NCBI GenBank assembly: GCA_944990035.1
Contig: CALYLX010000031.1
Span: 62,001 to 126,000 of the forward strand
Direction: 5' to 3'
From: Clitopilus passeckerianus
Taxonomy: Eukaryota > Basidiomycota > Agaricomycetes > Agaricales > Entolomataceae
DNA: 64,000 nucleotides
The position numbers were made by a program, and so were the translations under genes. Under the pieces are notes generated by a model. The model ran no database searches. It had not been told where the DNA came from and saw nothing but the letters and a program-made list of their open reading frames with translations. Positions 1-10,352 of this stretch are shown in pieces (the first letter of the stretch is position 1; each line of letters begins with the position of its first letter).

Positions 1-92
1 AAGCAACAAACGTTCCCACACTTCAAAAACATTGCACATCTTGCATTTCAAAGTGTTTTCACTACATACAAATGGATTTGGGAAGCGCAAAA
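1..92. other. Flanking sequence without recognisable gene
   Basis: This short left edge carries no convincing reading frame, repeat or motif. It ends where the GACCGG-rich putative miniature element begins. Confidence 0.4.
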
Positions 93-305
93 TAGCGCCC
101 CTAGGTAGGTACCAAAAGACCAGTTAGGACCGGTTCAAATTGGTCTTTGGCCGGTCTCAACATTTTTCAGAATTCTTAAAGACCGTAACTGTAACCACTT
201 GAGACCGCAAGTAACCAGTCATCTGCAGTCCGGTTACAACCGGTCTGGTCTGGTCCACTGGTCTTTTTCGGTCTCTGTGACCGGACCTTCAAACACTAGG
301 CGCTG
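93..305. mobile_element. Putative miniature inverted-repeat element rich in GACCGG/GGTCT motifs
   Basis: The left end reads TAGCGCCCCTAG and the right end CTAGGCGCTG, so the ends are imperfect inverted repeats of each other. Between them the motifs GACCGG, ACCGGTC, GGTCT and GACCAGT recur many times on both strands, as in the subterminal repeats of some fungal hAT-type elements. There is no coding capacity. I could not find an 8-bp target duplication, so the class and exact ends are inference; it could be an unclassified repeat. Confidence 0.35.
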
Positions 306-344
306 CCACCCCAAACACCAACTCAGGTGGCCTGAGTTGGTGTT
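306..344. repeat. Left part of a hairpin palindrome split by element G1
   Basis: Positions 306-327 form one arm and 331-344 the start of the other, with a 3-nt loop (tgg). After removing G1 and one copy of its gtgtt duplication, the second arm continues at 14818-14825 and gives a perfect 22-bp inverted repeat. G1 therefore inserted into the stem of a potential cruciform. The bases 340-344 are also the left target duplication of G1. Confidence 0.75.
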
Positions 345-829
345 TGTTATGATTTTGCTTACATGTTTCTCCTTACATACCCCGGCCCGCTTACCTATGC
401 ACGATTACTCACATATGCTGCGCATCACTGCGCATTTTTCATCTTTTTCCATGCTTACTCCGCATCTCTCACGATCGTGAGAGACTTATACCTTATCTGA
501 CTCTTTCTGACTCGCATTGAGTCATACTGACTCATGTACTTACTCATCATGCTGCGCATGACTCATTACTTACTCAGCATGCTGCGCATGTGCTATATTT
601 AGAACTACTAGATAAGTATATAAACCTGTACCATTTGGTCAAGGCTCCTCAGCTTGACCTAGGCAATCTACCTAACTGCTTAGTTCTCTACTTCGCCTTT
701 AAGTCCCTTGCTTCGTCAATCTCACCAGGTCGTCAGTACAGCCGCAGCTGCTGACAAATCTCTGTCTTTGTTTATCAAAGACATCGAGCGTAAACAGTAT
801 TACCTAAGTTGTTAGGCTCTGCCTTAACA
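345..829 (+). repeat. 5' LTR of G1 (485 bp)
   Basis: It begins TGTTATG and ends CTTAACA. The U3 part contains the palindrome TCTCACGATCGTGAGA, a cluster of TGACTC/GAGTCA motifs and two ATGCTGCGCATG repeats, followed by a TATATAAA box. This is the 485-bp subfamily, also seen in G4, G5 and the solo LTR; the 465-bp LTRs of G2 and G3 lack one roughly 20-bp block containing TGACTC-type motifs. Confidence 0.95.
617..660 (+). promoter_or_regulatory. LTR core promoter and inferred start of the element RNA
   Basis: TATATAAA lies at 617-624. The 11-nt sequence CAGCTTGACCT at 650-660 starts 33 bp downstream of the TATA box, where an RNA polymerase II start is expected. It is exactly complementary to the 11 nt at 832-842 just inside the 5' LTR. 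The start site is inferred from spacing and complementarity, not measured. Confidence 0.65.
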
Positions 830-831
830 AA

Positions 832-842
832 AGGTCAAGCTG
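832..842 (+). other. Putative self-priming primer-binding site
   Basis: The sequence AGGTCAAGCTG begins two bases after the LTR. It does not start with the TGG expected for priming by a tRNA 3' end, and instead pairs perfectly over 11 nt with 650-660, the inferred 5' end of the transcript. The complementarity stops exactly at both ends of the 11 nt. The Tf1/sushi group of Ty3/gypsy elements is known to prime reverse transcription with the first 11 nt of its own RNA. The same arrangement is present in G3 and the other copies. Confidence 0.7.
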
Positions 843-866
843 TTCAGAAGGCCCGCTCATTGTTAG

Positions 867-1427
867 CGCAGGCCCACCCCACGACAACACAGCAGAAGCA
901 CGCAACAGGCCGATTGCCGTTGCGGCTACCACTCAGTCACCACGGTTGTACACAGGGCAGACCACCCGCCACAAAATACCACTCTAGTAGAAGGAACCAA
1001 CAACGTCTACAAGTTCACCAACGGAAACTACTGCGGTTTTAATCACAACAATAACCGCTGGTGCTACGCCTCTCTCTCCCTTGGCAAATTCACATTCACC
1101 ACCGTTGCCGTTGAAAACAGACACTTCCACGCTCTAGACTTCCCTACCCCTGAACGACCTCATAAGACCCCTGCTATTGTCCGAGCTCAACGAGAACACG
1201 ACATTGAAGTAGACGAGGAGGAACAGCGACGCTTCGCACCATTACCCACAGCAATATCCAGGAACCCATCACTAGTCCCGTCTACCAGCGCTTCTGTCTT
1301 GCCCGAAGAGGAAGAAGAAGAACACCAAGTACAACAACAGCTAGAGGAGAGCCCCACAGCTGAGCCAGAGGAGCGCCCCAGTGCAGAAACAATTGAACCA
1401 GAGACCGACTTCGATTTCGACTATGAA
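867..1427 (+). other. ATG-free open frame upstream of gag (leader or N-terminal extension)
   Basis: The frame continuous with gag is open from the TAG at 864-866 up to the gag ATG, 187 codons, without any in-frame ATG. No ATG in any frame occurs between 650 and 1422. The translation is protein-like, with Trp, Cys and Phe residues and then an acidic Glu-rich stretch. It may be a long leader kept free of upstream starts, or a Gag extension begun at a non-ATG codon. G4 carries a TGA in the corresponding stretch near 35920. Confidence 0.5.
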
Positions 1428-2357
1428 ATGTCACAAGACAACAACAACAAGAAGGACATTGGAGCCAAACCCCAAACGTTCTCCGGAGACCGATCCAAGA
1501 CCAGAAAGTTCATTCAGGAACTTGAAGACTACCTCATCCTAAACAACCTCAACCAACTCGAAGATGACAAGAAGATTCGCATCGCCCTATCCTTCCTCAA
1601 AGAAGGAACTGCAGCAGCATGGGGATTAGAATTTCACGATAAATATTCAGCAGCTGAAAGGAAAGCCACCTACGCTGAATTTATCAGCCAATTCAAAGAA
1701 GCCTTTTCCCCTACCGACGACAAAGCTGCCGCACTTCTCCAACTCAAAGCCTTACGACAGGATGGGACAGCTGACGAATTTGTCACTGTCTTCAAGAATA
1801 TTCTTGCACGAACTGATCTCAGTGGTGACACTGCAAAGATCGAGATCTTCATGGAAGGACTTACCCCCAAACTCCGAGAGAAAATTCTCTTTTCCGATTC
1901 CCCTCCTACCACATTCGACGATTGGGTCAAGAAAGCCGTCCAGTTTGACAACAACTGGCGACGTGCCAAGACAATCATGGGACATACCCGTATCATCAAG
2001 ACATCTGATATGGTCAAAGGTGCTTACAAAACACCTACCGGTGCCCGAGACCCAATGGCTATGGATGTTGATCGTTTCACCACTGATCCACCCAAACGCC
2101 GCCTCACCCAGGAGGAAAGAGAACATCACAAGAAGAACAACTTGTGCTACTATTGCTCCAAGAAAGGTCACACGATCCAACAATGTCTTCAAAGGAAGAG
2201 TTCTGGAAGAACCTACCCTAGCAACAACGACAGCCGATTCCACAAGAAACCTGAGAAGGGAGCCGAGTTGATCAAATATGTCAGAGCAGTCCTAGCTGAC
2301 ATGCCCCAAGAAGAAGCCGCTGAATTCTACACCGAAGCAGAGGCTGAGGGTTTTTGA
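1428..2357 (+). CDS. gag: Gag of gypsy element G1
   Basis: This 309-residue frame encodes the structural protein of the virus-like particle. The N-terminal two thirds matches the retrotransposon Gag capsid family, and a CCHC zinc knuckle (C-x2-C-x4-H-x4-C) starts at residue 240. I chose the ATG at 1428 because it is the first in-frame ATG; the frame stays open upstream without one, and an out-of-frame ATG sits at 1423. The frame ends at TGA 2355-2357 directly after G-GGT-TTT, a heptamer of the -1 frameshift type, and pol starts in the -1 frame at that point. This is one of the few intact gag frames among the five copies. Confidence 0.85.
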   Translation: MSQDNNNKKDIGAKPQTFSGDRSKTRKFIQELEDYLILNNLNQLEDDKKIRIALSFLKEGTAAAWGLEFHDKYSAAERKATYAEFISQFKEAFSPTDDKAAALLQLKALRQDGTADEFVTVFKNILARTDLSGDTAKIEIFMEGLTPKLREKILFSDSPPTTFDDWVKKAVQFDNNWRRAKTIMGHTRIIKTSDMVKGAYKTPTGARDPMAMDVDRFTTDPPKRRLTQEEREHHKKNNLCYYCSKKGHTIQQCLQRKSSGRTYPSNNDSRFHKKPEKGAELIKYVRAVLADMPQEEAAEFYTEAEAEGF

Positions 2358-2360
2358 AGA
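2345..2360 (+). promoter_or_regulatory. Candidate -1 ribosomal frameshift site between gag and pol
   Basis: The gag frame reads GAG GGT TTT TGA here. The heptamer G GGT TTT fits the X XXY YYZ rule and lies immediately before the stop. A one-base backward slip makes the next codon TTG and enters the pol frame without a gap. G4 has the same arrangement at 37074-37089. G2, G3 and G5 read GGT TTT AAA instead, where a -1 slip would meet TAA. Confidence 0.5.
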
Positions 2361-3147
2361 GGAAGACTGCAAAGCCGACATCAGTACTTCCTCGCCCGAT
2401 TGATATTTCCAGTGTACTTGTAGCTACTGATTTTTATGCTGAATCTATGCGTATCCCAATCTCTCTACAAGACCCCCTAGATGGAAATACAACAATCGCC
2501 GGCACAAAAGCTCTCATTGACTCTGGAGCGCAAGGGTCATTTATCGACTCCGTCTTCGCCAAGACACATCACCTCCCACTACTCCCACTCCGACAACCGA
2601 TTACAGCACGAAACGTTGATGGCACCCTGAACAAACAAGGAACTATTACCCACTTTACCTGGGTTATTGCCAAGATAGGGACAGCCATCATCAAGGAAAG
2701 ATGTTTTGTCACTGGACTCGGGAAAGACCACCTGATTTTTGGATTACCCTGGCTAAAACGGGTAGATCCAATCATATCGTGGAGCGACGGCACACTCGAA
2801 ATCGATGAATCACGCATTACCCAATGACTGTCGCAAACATTGATGCGAGCAGTAGACATCAAGCGGATGAGAGCCATCCGAGAACAACTACTAGAGGAAA
2901 ACACGCCACCTACCCCAGCACCTGATTGTTCCGAAGAGAATCCCGGAAAATCAGAAGGACTTAGCGACTATTTCCGAATAGTCGAAGACGGAGAAGAGAT
3001 CAATGAAGATTTTCTCATCGCATACTGCCAGAACGAACCGGCAGTCGGAATATTCACCAAGGAGGAACCCCCACTTACGCAGGAACACACAAAGGATTAC
3101 CTTGTGTATGGGCCAATCAGGCCAACTACCACAATACGACAGACGGT
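2354..3147 (+). pseudogene. pol: Pol of G1, first part (protease region), cut by G2
   Basis: This is the N-terminal part of Pol in the -1 frame relative to gag. It contains the aspartic protease active site DSGAQ near residue 56. A TGA at 2825-2827 interrupts it where G4 has CGA. The frame then continues to 3147, where G2 is inserted after acggt; it resumes at 10353. The joined length would be 3828 bp (1276 codons), identical to the pol of G4. Confidence 0.85.
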
Positions 3148-3612
3148 TGTTAAGGCAGAGCCTAACAACTTAGGTAATACTGTTTACGCTCGATGTCTTT
3201 TGATAAACAAAGACAGAGATTTGTCAGCAGCTGCGGCTGTACTGACGACCTGGTGAGATTGACGAAGCAAGGGACTTAAAGGCGAAGTAAAGAACTAAGC
3301 AGTTAGGTAGATTGCCTAGGTCAAGCTGAGGAGCCTTGACCAAATGGTACAGGTTTATATACCTATCTAGTAGTTCTAAATATAGCACATGCGCAGCATG
3401 CTGAGTAAGTAATGAGTCATGCGCAGCATGATGAGTAAGTACATGAGTCAGAAAGAGTCAGATAAGGTATAAGTCTCTCACGATCGTGAGAGATGCGGAG
3501 TAAGCATGGAAAAGATGAAAAATGCGCAGTGATGCGCAGCATATGTGAGTAATCGTGCATAGGTAAGCGGGCCGGGGTATGTAAGGAGAAACATGTAAGC
3601 AAAATCATAACA
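3148..3612 (-). repeat. 3' LTR of G2 (465 bp)
   Basis: In plus coordinates it starts TGTTAAGG and ends CATAACA, the reverse complement of the G1 LTR ends. It belongs to the shorter LTR subfamily that lacks one roughly 20-bp TGACTC-containing block. Confidence 0.95.
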
Positions 3613-3689
3613 TTACCCTCTCGCTATCGTTGAAGTCTCCTGACTTCCTTCCTTTACCCCAGAAGTGACGGTCTATGCCCTTGGGTAGC

Positions 3690-4501
3690 GTTGCGGGCAG
3701 CTAACCGGGTAATGGCCTGGGCCACGATGATGGCACAGACGACACACAAAACGAAAGCAATGACACTGTCGGTGTCTGCCTCCACAAATGTAGCATCTGA
3801 ACCATCTGGGTGGTGGTGGTCTGTTGGCAAGGTATCCGGTGCGCGGCGCCTTCTGGGACGATACTGTCGAGGGGAAGGTTCACCAGCGTTGGTGAGTCGG
3901 ACTCTGGTGGGCTTTCGAATGCGGAGAGGTATGGCGTTGGAGGGTTTGCCATTGGGATTGATGTTTTCCTTGTTGTCGTTCTGTTCTTTTTGACGAAGGG
4001 GTTATGTTTTATTTTGCGGCGGTGTGTAAATTGGTGACGGGAGGAAATGCTCGTAGGGTTCCGCAAACTTGACGTGCAGTGAGGATTGTGACTTCCTCTT
4101 CTTGACTTTCCTCAGGCCCCCAGGGATTGGAGGCAAGGGTTTCAAGTCTGTCTCCTCTGGGTTGTTGAACCAGTTTTGTCGTTCGGGAAGAATTCGTCGA
4201 GGAAAGCTGTTCCTCCAATAGCAAAGAAGAGGTCTGTGAGGGTCTCCTCCGTTTCTCGATCAACTTTGTCCAAAAGTTGATCAAGATCGTCAGTGGTTTT
4301 CGCAAATTGGTGGCGCAGGCGAGCCACGTTGCGAGTTTCGGTTCGTCGGTTTTGGTAGAGGGTTCCTTGTTCTCCCACAGCGGTGAGAGGGTTGTCGTTG
4401 CTGCTCCAGGCAGTATGTGTACGGAGCGCCGTAATAGCGGTATCGGATTTGAAGGTGTTGCGGATGATGGTGCGGTCGTAGGAAGAGGCATTTTGAGACA
4501 T
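3690..4501 (-). pseudogene. ORF3 of G2, frameshifted
   Basis: It begins with ATG at 4499-4501, 39 bp after the pol stop, and matches the third ORF of G1 and G3. The reading frame is lost in several places, including T-run contractions near 3987 and 4013, so the coiled-coil part and the C-terminal Cys/His part fall in different frames. Confidence 0.8.
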
Positions 4502-4539
4502 TGTTATATAGTGGATGTGAGTGGGTTTGCTATGTGGTG

Positions 4540-7500
4540 TCAGGTGAGTTTCTTCCTCTTTTTATACTCGGTGAGTATTTTCTTGGCGTTCCGCAGTTCC
4601 GACTCGGGCATCCATTCGTTGTCCGCTGATGGCCATCCCTTCCATTTTACGAGGTATCTGTGTCGCCCTTTGCCTTGTTTCTGATGGGCCACAATTGCTT
4701 CTATTTCGTATTCTTCTATTCCGTCGATTTCGTCAGGTGGCGGTTTAGAGAAGCTGGGTCCATGCGCTTTGGTGGAGATGTAACGGGTGAGAAGTGACGC
4801 GTGAATCACCGGGTGGATCTTCCATCGTCTTGGCAGGTCGAGTTTATAGGTCAGGTGTCCTTTTACCTCAAGTATCTTGAAGGGTCCTTCTCGTTTGGGT
4901 GCTAGTTTCTTGGAGATGTTTCCTTGATTGAGATTTGTGGCTTCTAACCACACCTTTTCTCCGACTTTGAATGGGGTGAACTGTCGTGTGATCTTCTCTG
5001 CCATGCGTTGCGCAGCAAGTGCATGTGCAGCATTTGCTTCATCGCGTGCTAGCAGAAGTTCCTTGATCCGTTTGTCAACTGCGGGAATTTTGCTAGTGGG
5101 AGCAACTGATGGGAGTGCAGGTGGTTCGTATCCCATCATTAGGTAGAATGGGGTTCGTTTGGTGACAGAGTGTGTTCGGCTGTTGTAGGAGAATTCTAGA
5201 GTGGTAATCCATTTGGACCAGGATTCGGGGTTCTGTGCACAGAAGATGCGGAGATAGGCATCAATCTCCTGATTGATCCTTTCTGTCGCACCATCGGTTT
5301 GTGGGTGGTAGGCGGTGCTCATGTTGAGCTTGATTCCAAGGAGTCGTCCCATTTCTTGGAAAACTTTAGAGGCGAATTGAGGTCCTCTGTCTGAAATTCC
5401 TTTGTCGGGAAGTCCAAAGCGACGGTAAACGTTGTCAATGTAGGCGTTTGCAGTTCCTGTGGCGTCGATTTTCTTTGTGCAAGGGATGAAAATTGCCCCC
5501 TTCGTAGCTCCATGGTCGACCACGGCCATAATGCTATCGAAACCATCACTCTCTGGGAGATCCGTGTGAAAATCGTACGTCACTAGCGAAAATGGCCTAG
5601 TGGTTTCGGATTTGATGGGCATTAATGGTGGAGCGGTGGGGTGGCGATTGATTTTCATTTGCTGGCACATTGCACAGCCCTGCACAAAGTTCTTGATGAA
5701 CACTGACATCCCTGGCCACCAGTAGTCCTTCCGGACTTTTTCCAGTGTCCCAAATTGTCCAGGGTGTCCTGCGCTGGGTAGATCGTGATAACGTTGGACT
5801 ATCTTCCTTCGGAGGTCTTCGTCATCTGGTACCACACACTTGTCCTTGTAGTACAAGATGCCATCGTCAAATTTCCAGTCTTCCAGGTTTGATCGGATTG
5901 GTGGGGGTCCGTCTTCTTTGGCGGTGCGAATGGCGTCAACAATCAGTTTGTCATTGACCATCTTGTGTACAATTTCGTCCTTTAGTTCAATGTCAATTGA
6001 GCGAAGGAAGAGCTTGTCGGGGAGGAGAATGATGTCTTCGTTGTCGGTGTCTTCACCTGGGATGTGGTCTGGTCGTCGAGATAGTGCGTCAGATTGTATC
6101 ATCTTTGCACCAGGGGTGTGTACAAGTTTGATGTTAAACTGGGATAGCATCAAATTCCATCTTGCTTGTCGTCGGTTCAACTTCCGGGCTTCTCGGAAGT
6201 ATGTGAGGTTTTGTGATCGGATAGAATCACAACTGAATGTTGGGATCCATGGAAGTAGTGTCGCCAGGTTTCTAATGCGCGGATAATGCCTAGAAGTTCT
6301 CGGTCGTAGATTTCATAGTTCCGTTCTGTTTCCGAGAACGATTTAGATATGAAACCACATGGGTGCCATGATCCGTTGGCGTCACGTTGTTGTAGGACTG
6401 CTCCTGTTGCATGTTTTGAGGCGTCGCTTTCCACCACAAATGGCTTCGTGGGATCAGGCATCAGCAACACAGGCGCTTCCAGGAATTTGTCTTTCAGGGT
6501 AGTGAAAGCTTTGTGACATTCATTGGTCCATTCCCATTTCTTGTCTTTCTTGGTGAGTTCGTTCAGCGGTTTGGCAATTTCCGCATATTTTCCGATGAAC
6601 CTGCGGTAAAAGTTTCCGAATCCTAGGAATGATCGGACTTCCTTTACTGTAGTTGGCGTAGGCCAGTCGCGCATCCCTGCAAGTTTGACAGGGTCCATGG
6701 AGATCTTGTTTGGTTCAATGATGAACCCAAGGTATTCCACTCTTGTGGTGTCAAATTGGCATTTCTCTGCTTTGAGGTAGAGATCGTTGTTTTGTAGTCT
6801 TTGTAAGACTCTGCGTGTGCGTTCTCGGTGTTTTTCTGGATCGTTGGAGAAGATGAGGATGTCGTCCATGTAGATGATGACCCATCCTTCGTCTATCATG
6901 TCTCGGAAAAGGTGGTTCATCATTGCTTGGAAGGTACCGGGTGAGTTCATTAGTCCAAAGAACATCACCATTGGTTCAAATAACCTCGGTTGGTCTTGAA
7001 CGCTGCTTTCCATTGGTCACCATCTTTGATGCGGATGTTGTGATATCCCCATCGAATGTCGAGTTTGGTGAAGACAGTTGCTCCTTTGAGTTTATCGATG
7101 AGTTCGCTAGCCAGCGGTAAGGGGTAAGCGTTAGGTATTGTTCCTTCGTTGAGTCGTCGGTAATCCTGACATGGTCTCAGGGCTTCCGAGTCTTTCTTTG
7201 CAACAAAGAAGAACGGAGATGCTTGTGGGGAGTTGGATTCTCGGATGTATCCTTTGGCTAGATTTTCCTTGAGAAACTCGTCGAGTTTTTCTTGCTCTAA
7301 GGGGCTGAGCGGATAGACCTTGCAGTCTTTTGGCACGAAATCTGTCTTCAGATCTATGGCGTGATCCCAGGGTCGGCTTGGTGGGAATCGTTCAGATGCT
7401 GCTTTCTCAAAGACTTTTCTGTAGTCTTGAAGATAGTCGGGGATGATTTCGTCAAGGGATTTCTTTGGTTCCTTATCTTCTCGTTTATGTTCCAGAGCTT

Positions 7501-8330
7501 GCGAAATTGATGTTTTCGCACGTATCCACACCTGCTGTGTGTGGTGTCTGGTTGCTGGATGGTGTGTTACCACCGTCTGTCGTATTGTGGTAGTTGGCCT
7601 GATTGGCCCGTACACAAGGTAATCCTTTGTGTGTTCCTGCGTAAGTGGGGGTTCCTCCTTGGTGAATATTCCGACTGCCGGTTCGTTCTGGCAGTATGCG
7701 ATGAGAAAATCTTCATTGATCTCTTCTCCGTCTTCGACTATTCGGAAATAGTCGCTAAGTCCTTCTGATTTTCCGGGATTCTCTTCGGAACAATCAGGTG
7801 CTGGGTAGGTGGCGTGTTTTCCTCTAGTAGTTGTTCTCGGATGGCTCTCATCCGCTTGATGTCTACTGCTCGCATCAATGTTTGCGACAGTCGTTGGGTA
7901 ATGCGTGATTCGTCGATTTCGAGTGTGCCGTCGCTCCACGATATGATTGGATCTACCCGTTTTAGCCAGGGTAATCCAAAAATCAGGTGGTCTTTCCCGA
8001 GTCCAGTGACAAAACATCTTTCCTTGATGATGGCTGTCCCTATCTTGGCAATAACCCAGGTAAAGTGGGTAATAGTTCCTTGTTTGTTCAGGGTGCCATC
8101 AACGTTTCGTGCTGTAATCGGTTGTCGGAGTGGGAGTAGTGGGAGGTGATGTGTCTTGGCGAAGACGGAGTCGATAAATGACCCTTGCGCTCCAGAGTCA
8201 ATGAGAGCTTTTGTGCCGGCGATTGTTGTATTTCCATCTAGGGGTCTTGTAGAGAGATTGGGATACGCATAGATTCAGCATAAAAATCAGTAGCTACAAG
8301 TACACTGGAAATATCAATCGGGCGAGAAGT
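4540..8330 (-). pseudogene. pol: Pol of G2, frameshifted
   Basis: Protease, RT with YMDD, RNase H, integrase (HHCC and DD35E) and chromodomain are all recognisable in order on the minus strand, ending at the stop 4540-4542. The open pieces are 4540-6180 (RNase H end to chromodomain), 6177-7013 (RT and RNase H) and 6965-8017 (protease end to RT). The breaks coincide with one-base losses in homopolymers, such as a T run at 6213 and a C run at 6988. Unlike G1 and G3, the codon corresponding to 2825 is still CGA. Confidence 0.85.
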
Positions 8331-8337
8331 ACTGACG

Positions 8338-9285
8338 TCGGCTTTGCAGTCTTCCTCTTTAAAACCCTCAGCCTCTGCTTCAGTGTAGAATTCAGCGGCT
8401 TCTTCTTGGGGCATGTCAGCTAGGACTGCTCTGACATATTTGATCAACTCGGCTCCCTTCTCAGGTTTCTTGTGGAATCGGCTGTCGTTGTTGCTAGGGT
8501 AGGTTCTTCCAAAATTCTTCCTTTGAAGACATTGTTGGATCGTGTGACCTTTCTTGGAGCAATAGTAGCACAAGTTGTTCTTCTTGTGATGTTCTCTTTC
8601 CTCCTGGGTGAGGCGGCGTTTGGGTGGATCAGTGGTGAAACGATCAACATCCATAGCCATTGGGTCTCGGGCTCCAGTAGGTGTTTTGTAAGCACCTTTG
8701 ACCATATCAGATGTCTTGATGATACGGGTATGTCCCATGATTGTCTTGGCACGTCGCCAGTTGTTGTCAAACTGGACGGCTTTCTTGACCCAATCGTCGA
8801 ATGTGGTAGGAGGGGAATCGGAAAAGAGAATTTTCTCTCGGAGTTTGGGGTAAGTCCTTCCATGAAGATCTCAATCTTTGCAGTGTCACCGCTGAGATCA
8901 GTTCGTGCAAGAATATTCTTGAAGACGGTGACAAATTCGTCAGCTGTCCCATCCTGTCGTAAGGCTTTGAGTTGGAGGAGTGCGGCAGCTTTGTCGTCGG
9001 TAGGGAAAAGGCTTCTTTGAATTGGTTGATAAATTCAGCGTAGGTGGCTTTCCTTTCAGCTGCTGAATATTTATCGTGAAATTCTAATCCCCATGCTGCT
9101 GCAGTTCCTTCTTTGAGGAAGGATAGGGCGATGCGAATCTTCTTGTCATCTTCGAGTTGGTTGAGGTTGTTTAGGATGAGGTAGTCTTCAAGTTCCTGAA
9201 TGAACTTTCTGGTCTTGGATCGGTCTCCGGAGAACGTTTGGGGTTTGGCTCCAATGTCCTTCTTGTTGTTGTTGTCTTGTGACAT
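8338..9285 (-). pseudogene. gag: Gag of G2, frameshifted
   Basis: The start ATG corresponds to 9283-9285. The capsid region is open until a C-run contraction near 9003; a second contraction near 8852 changes the frame again, and the CCHC knuckle lies in the 8238-8738 frame. In this copy the gag end runs in frame into the start of pol because of an additional small deletion near 8333, so no frameshift signal would be needed there. Confidence 0.8.
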
Positions 9286-9881
9286 TTCGTAGTCGAAATC
9301 GAAGTCGGTCTCTGGTTCAATTGTTTCTGCACTGGGGCGCTCCTCTGGCTCAGCTGTGGGGCTCTCCTCTAGCTGTTGTTGTACTTGGTGTTCTTCTTCT
9401 TCCTCTTCGGGCAAGACAGAAGCGCTGGTAGACGGGACTAGTGATGGGTTCCTGGATATTGCTGTGGGTAATGGTGCGAAGCGTCGCTGTTCCTCCTCGT
9501 CTACTTCAATGTCGTGTTCTCGTTGAGCTCGGACAATAGCAGGGGTCTTATGAGGTCGTTCAGGGGTAGGGAAGTCTAGAGCGTGGAAGTGTCTGTTTTC
9601 AACGGCAACGGTGGTGAATGTGAATTTGCCAAGGGAGAGAGGCGTAGCACCAGCGGTTATTGTTGTGATTAAAACCGCAGTAGCTTCCGTTGGTGAACTT
9701 GTAGACGTTGTTGGTTCCTTCTACTAGAGTGGTATTTCGTGGCGGGTGGTCTGCCCTGTGTACGACCGTGGTGACTGAGTGGTAGCCGCAACGGCAATCG
9801 GCCTGTTGCGTGCTTCTGCTGTGTTGTCGTGGGGTGGGCCTGCGCTAACAATGAGCGGGCCTTCTGAACAGCTTGACCTTT

Positions 9882-10347
9882 TGTTAAGGCAGAGCCTAAC
9901 AACTTAGGTAATACTGTTTACGCTCGATGTCTTTTGATAAACAAAGACAGAGATTTGTCAGCAGCTGCGGCTGTACTGACGACCTGGTGAGATTGACGAA
10001 GCAAGGGACTTAAAGGCGAAGTAAAGAACTAAGCAGTTAGGTAGATTGCCTAGGTCAAGCTGAGGAGCCTTGACCAAATGGTACAGGTTTATATACCTAT
10101 CTAGTAGTTCTAAATATAGCACATGCGCAGCATGCTGAGTAAGTAATGAGTCATGCGCAGCATGATGAGTAAGTACATGAGTCAGAAAGAGTCAGATAAG
10201 GTATAAGTCTCTCACGATCGTGAGAGATGCGGAGTAAGCATGGAAAAAGATGAAAAATGCGCAGTGATGCGCAGCATATGTGAGTAATCGTGCATAGGTA
10301 AGCGGGCCGGGGTATGTAAGGAGAAACATGTAAGCAAAATCATAACA
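9882..10347 (-). repeat. 5' LTR of G2 (466 bp)
   Basis: It matches the 3' LTR at 3148-3612 apart from one extra A in an A run near 10245. It is immediately followed by acggt and the continuation of G1. Confidence 0.95.
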
Positions 10348-10352
10348 ACGGT

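Larger units (their letters stand above)
3148..10347 (-). mobile_element. Ty3/gypsy chromovirus G2, nested in G1
   Basis: G2 lies on the minus strand between duplications acggt (3143-3147 and 10348-10352). Its LTRs are 465 and 466 bp and appear to differ only by one A in a homopolymer, so the insertion is recent. In minus-strand order it holds the 5' LTR (9882-10347), gag, pol, ORF3 and the 3' LTR (3148-3612). All three genes show one-base homopolymer contractions relative to the other copies (for example near 4000, 6213, 6988, 7805, 8244, 8852 and 9003), so each reads as frameshifted. These may be genuine decay or uncorrected assembly errors. Confidence 0.95.

Noticed and set aside
809..1042. 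77-codon frame across the 5' LTR end as a small protein
   Set aside because: It starts at TTG inside the LTR, has no ATG and overlaps the primer-binding site; no support beyond being open.
1752..2243. Antisense 163-codon frame opposite gag, repeated in other copies
   Set aside because: It is a shadow of the gag codon composition; it lacks motifs and follows every gag copy because the copies are nearly identical.
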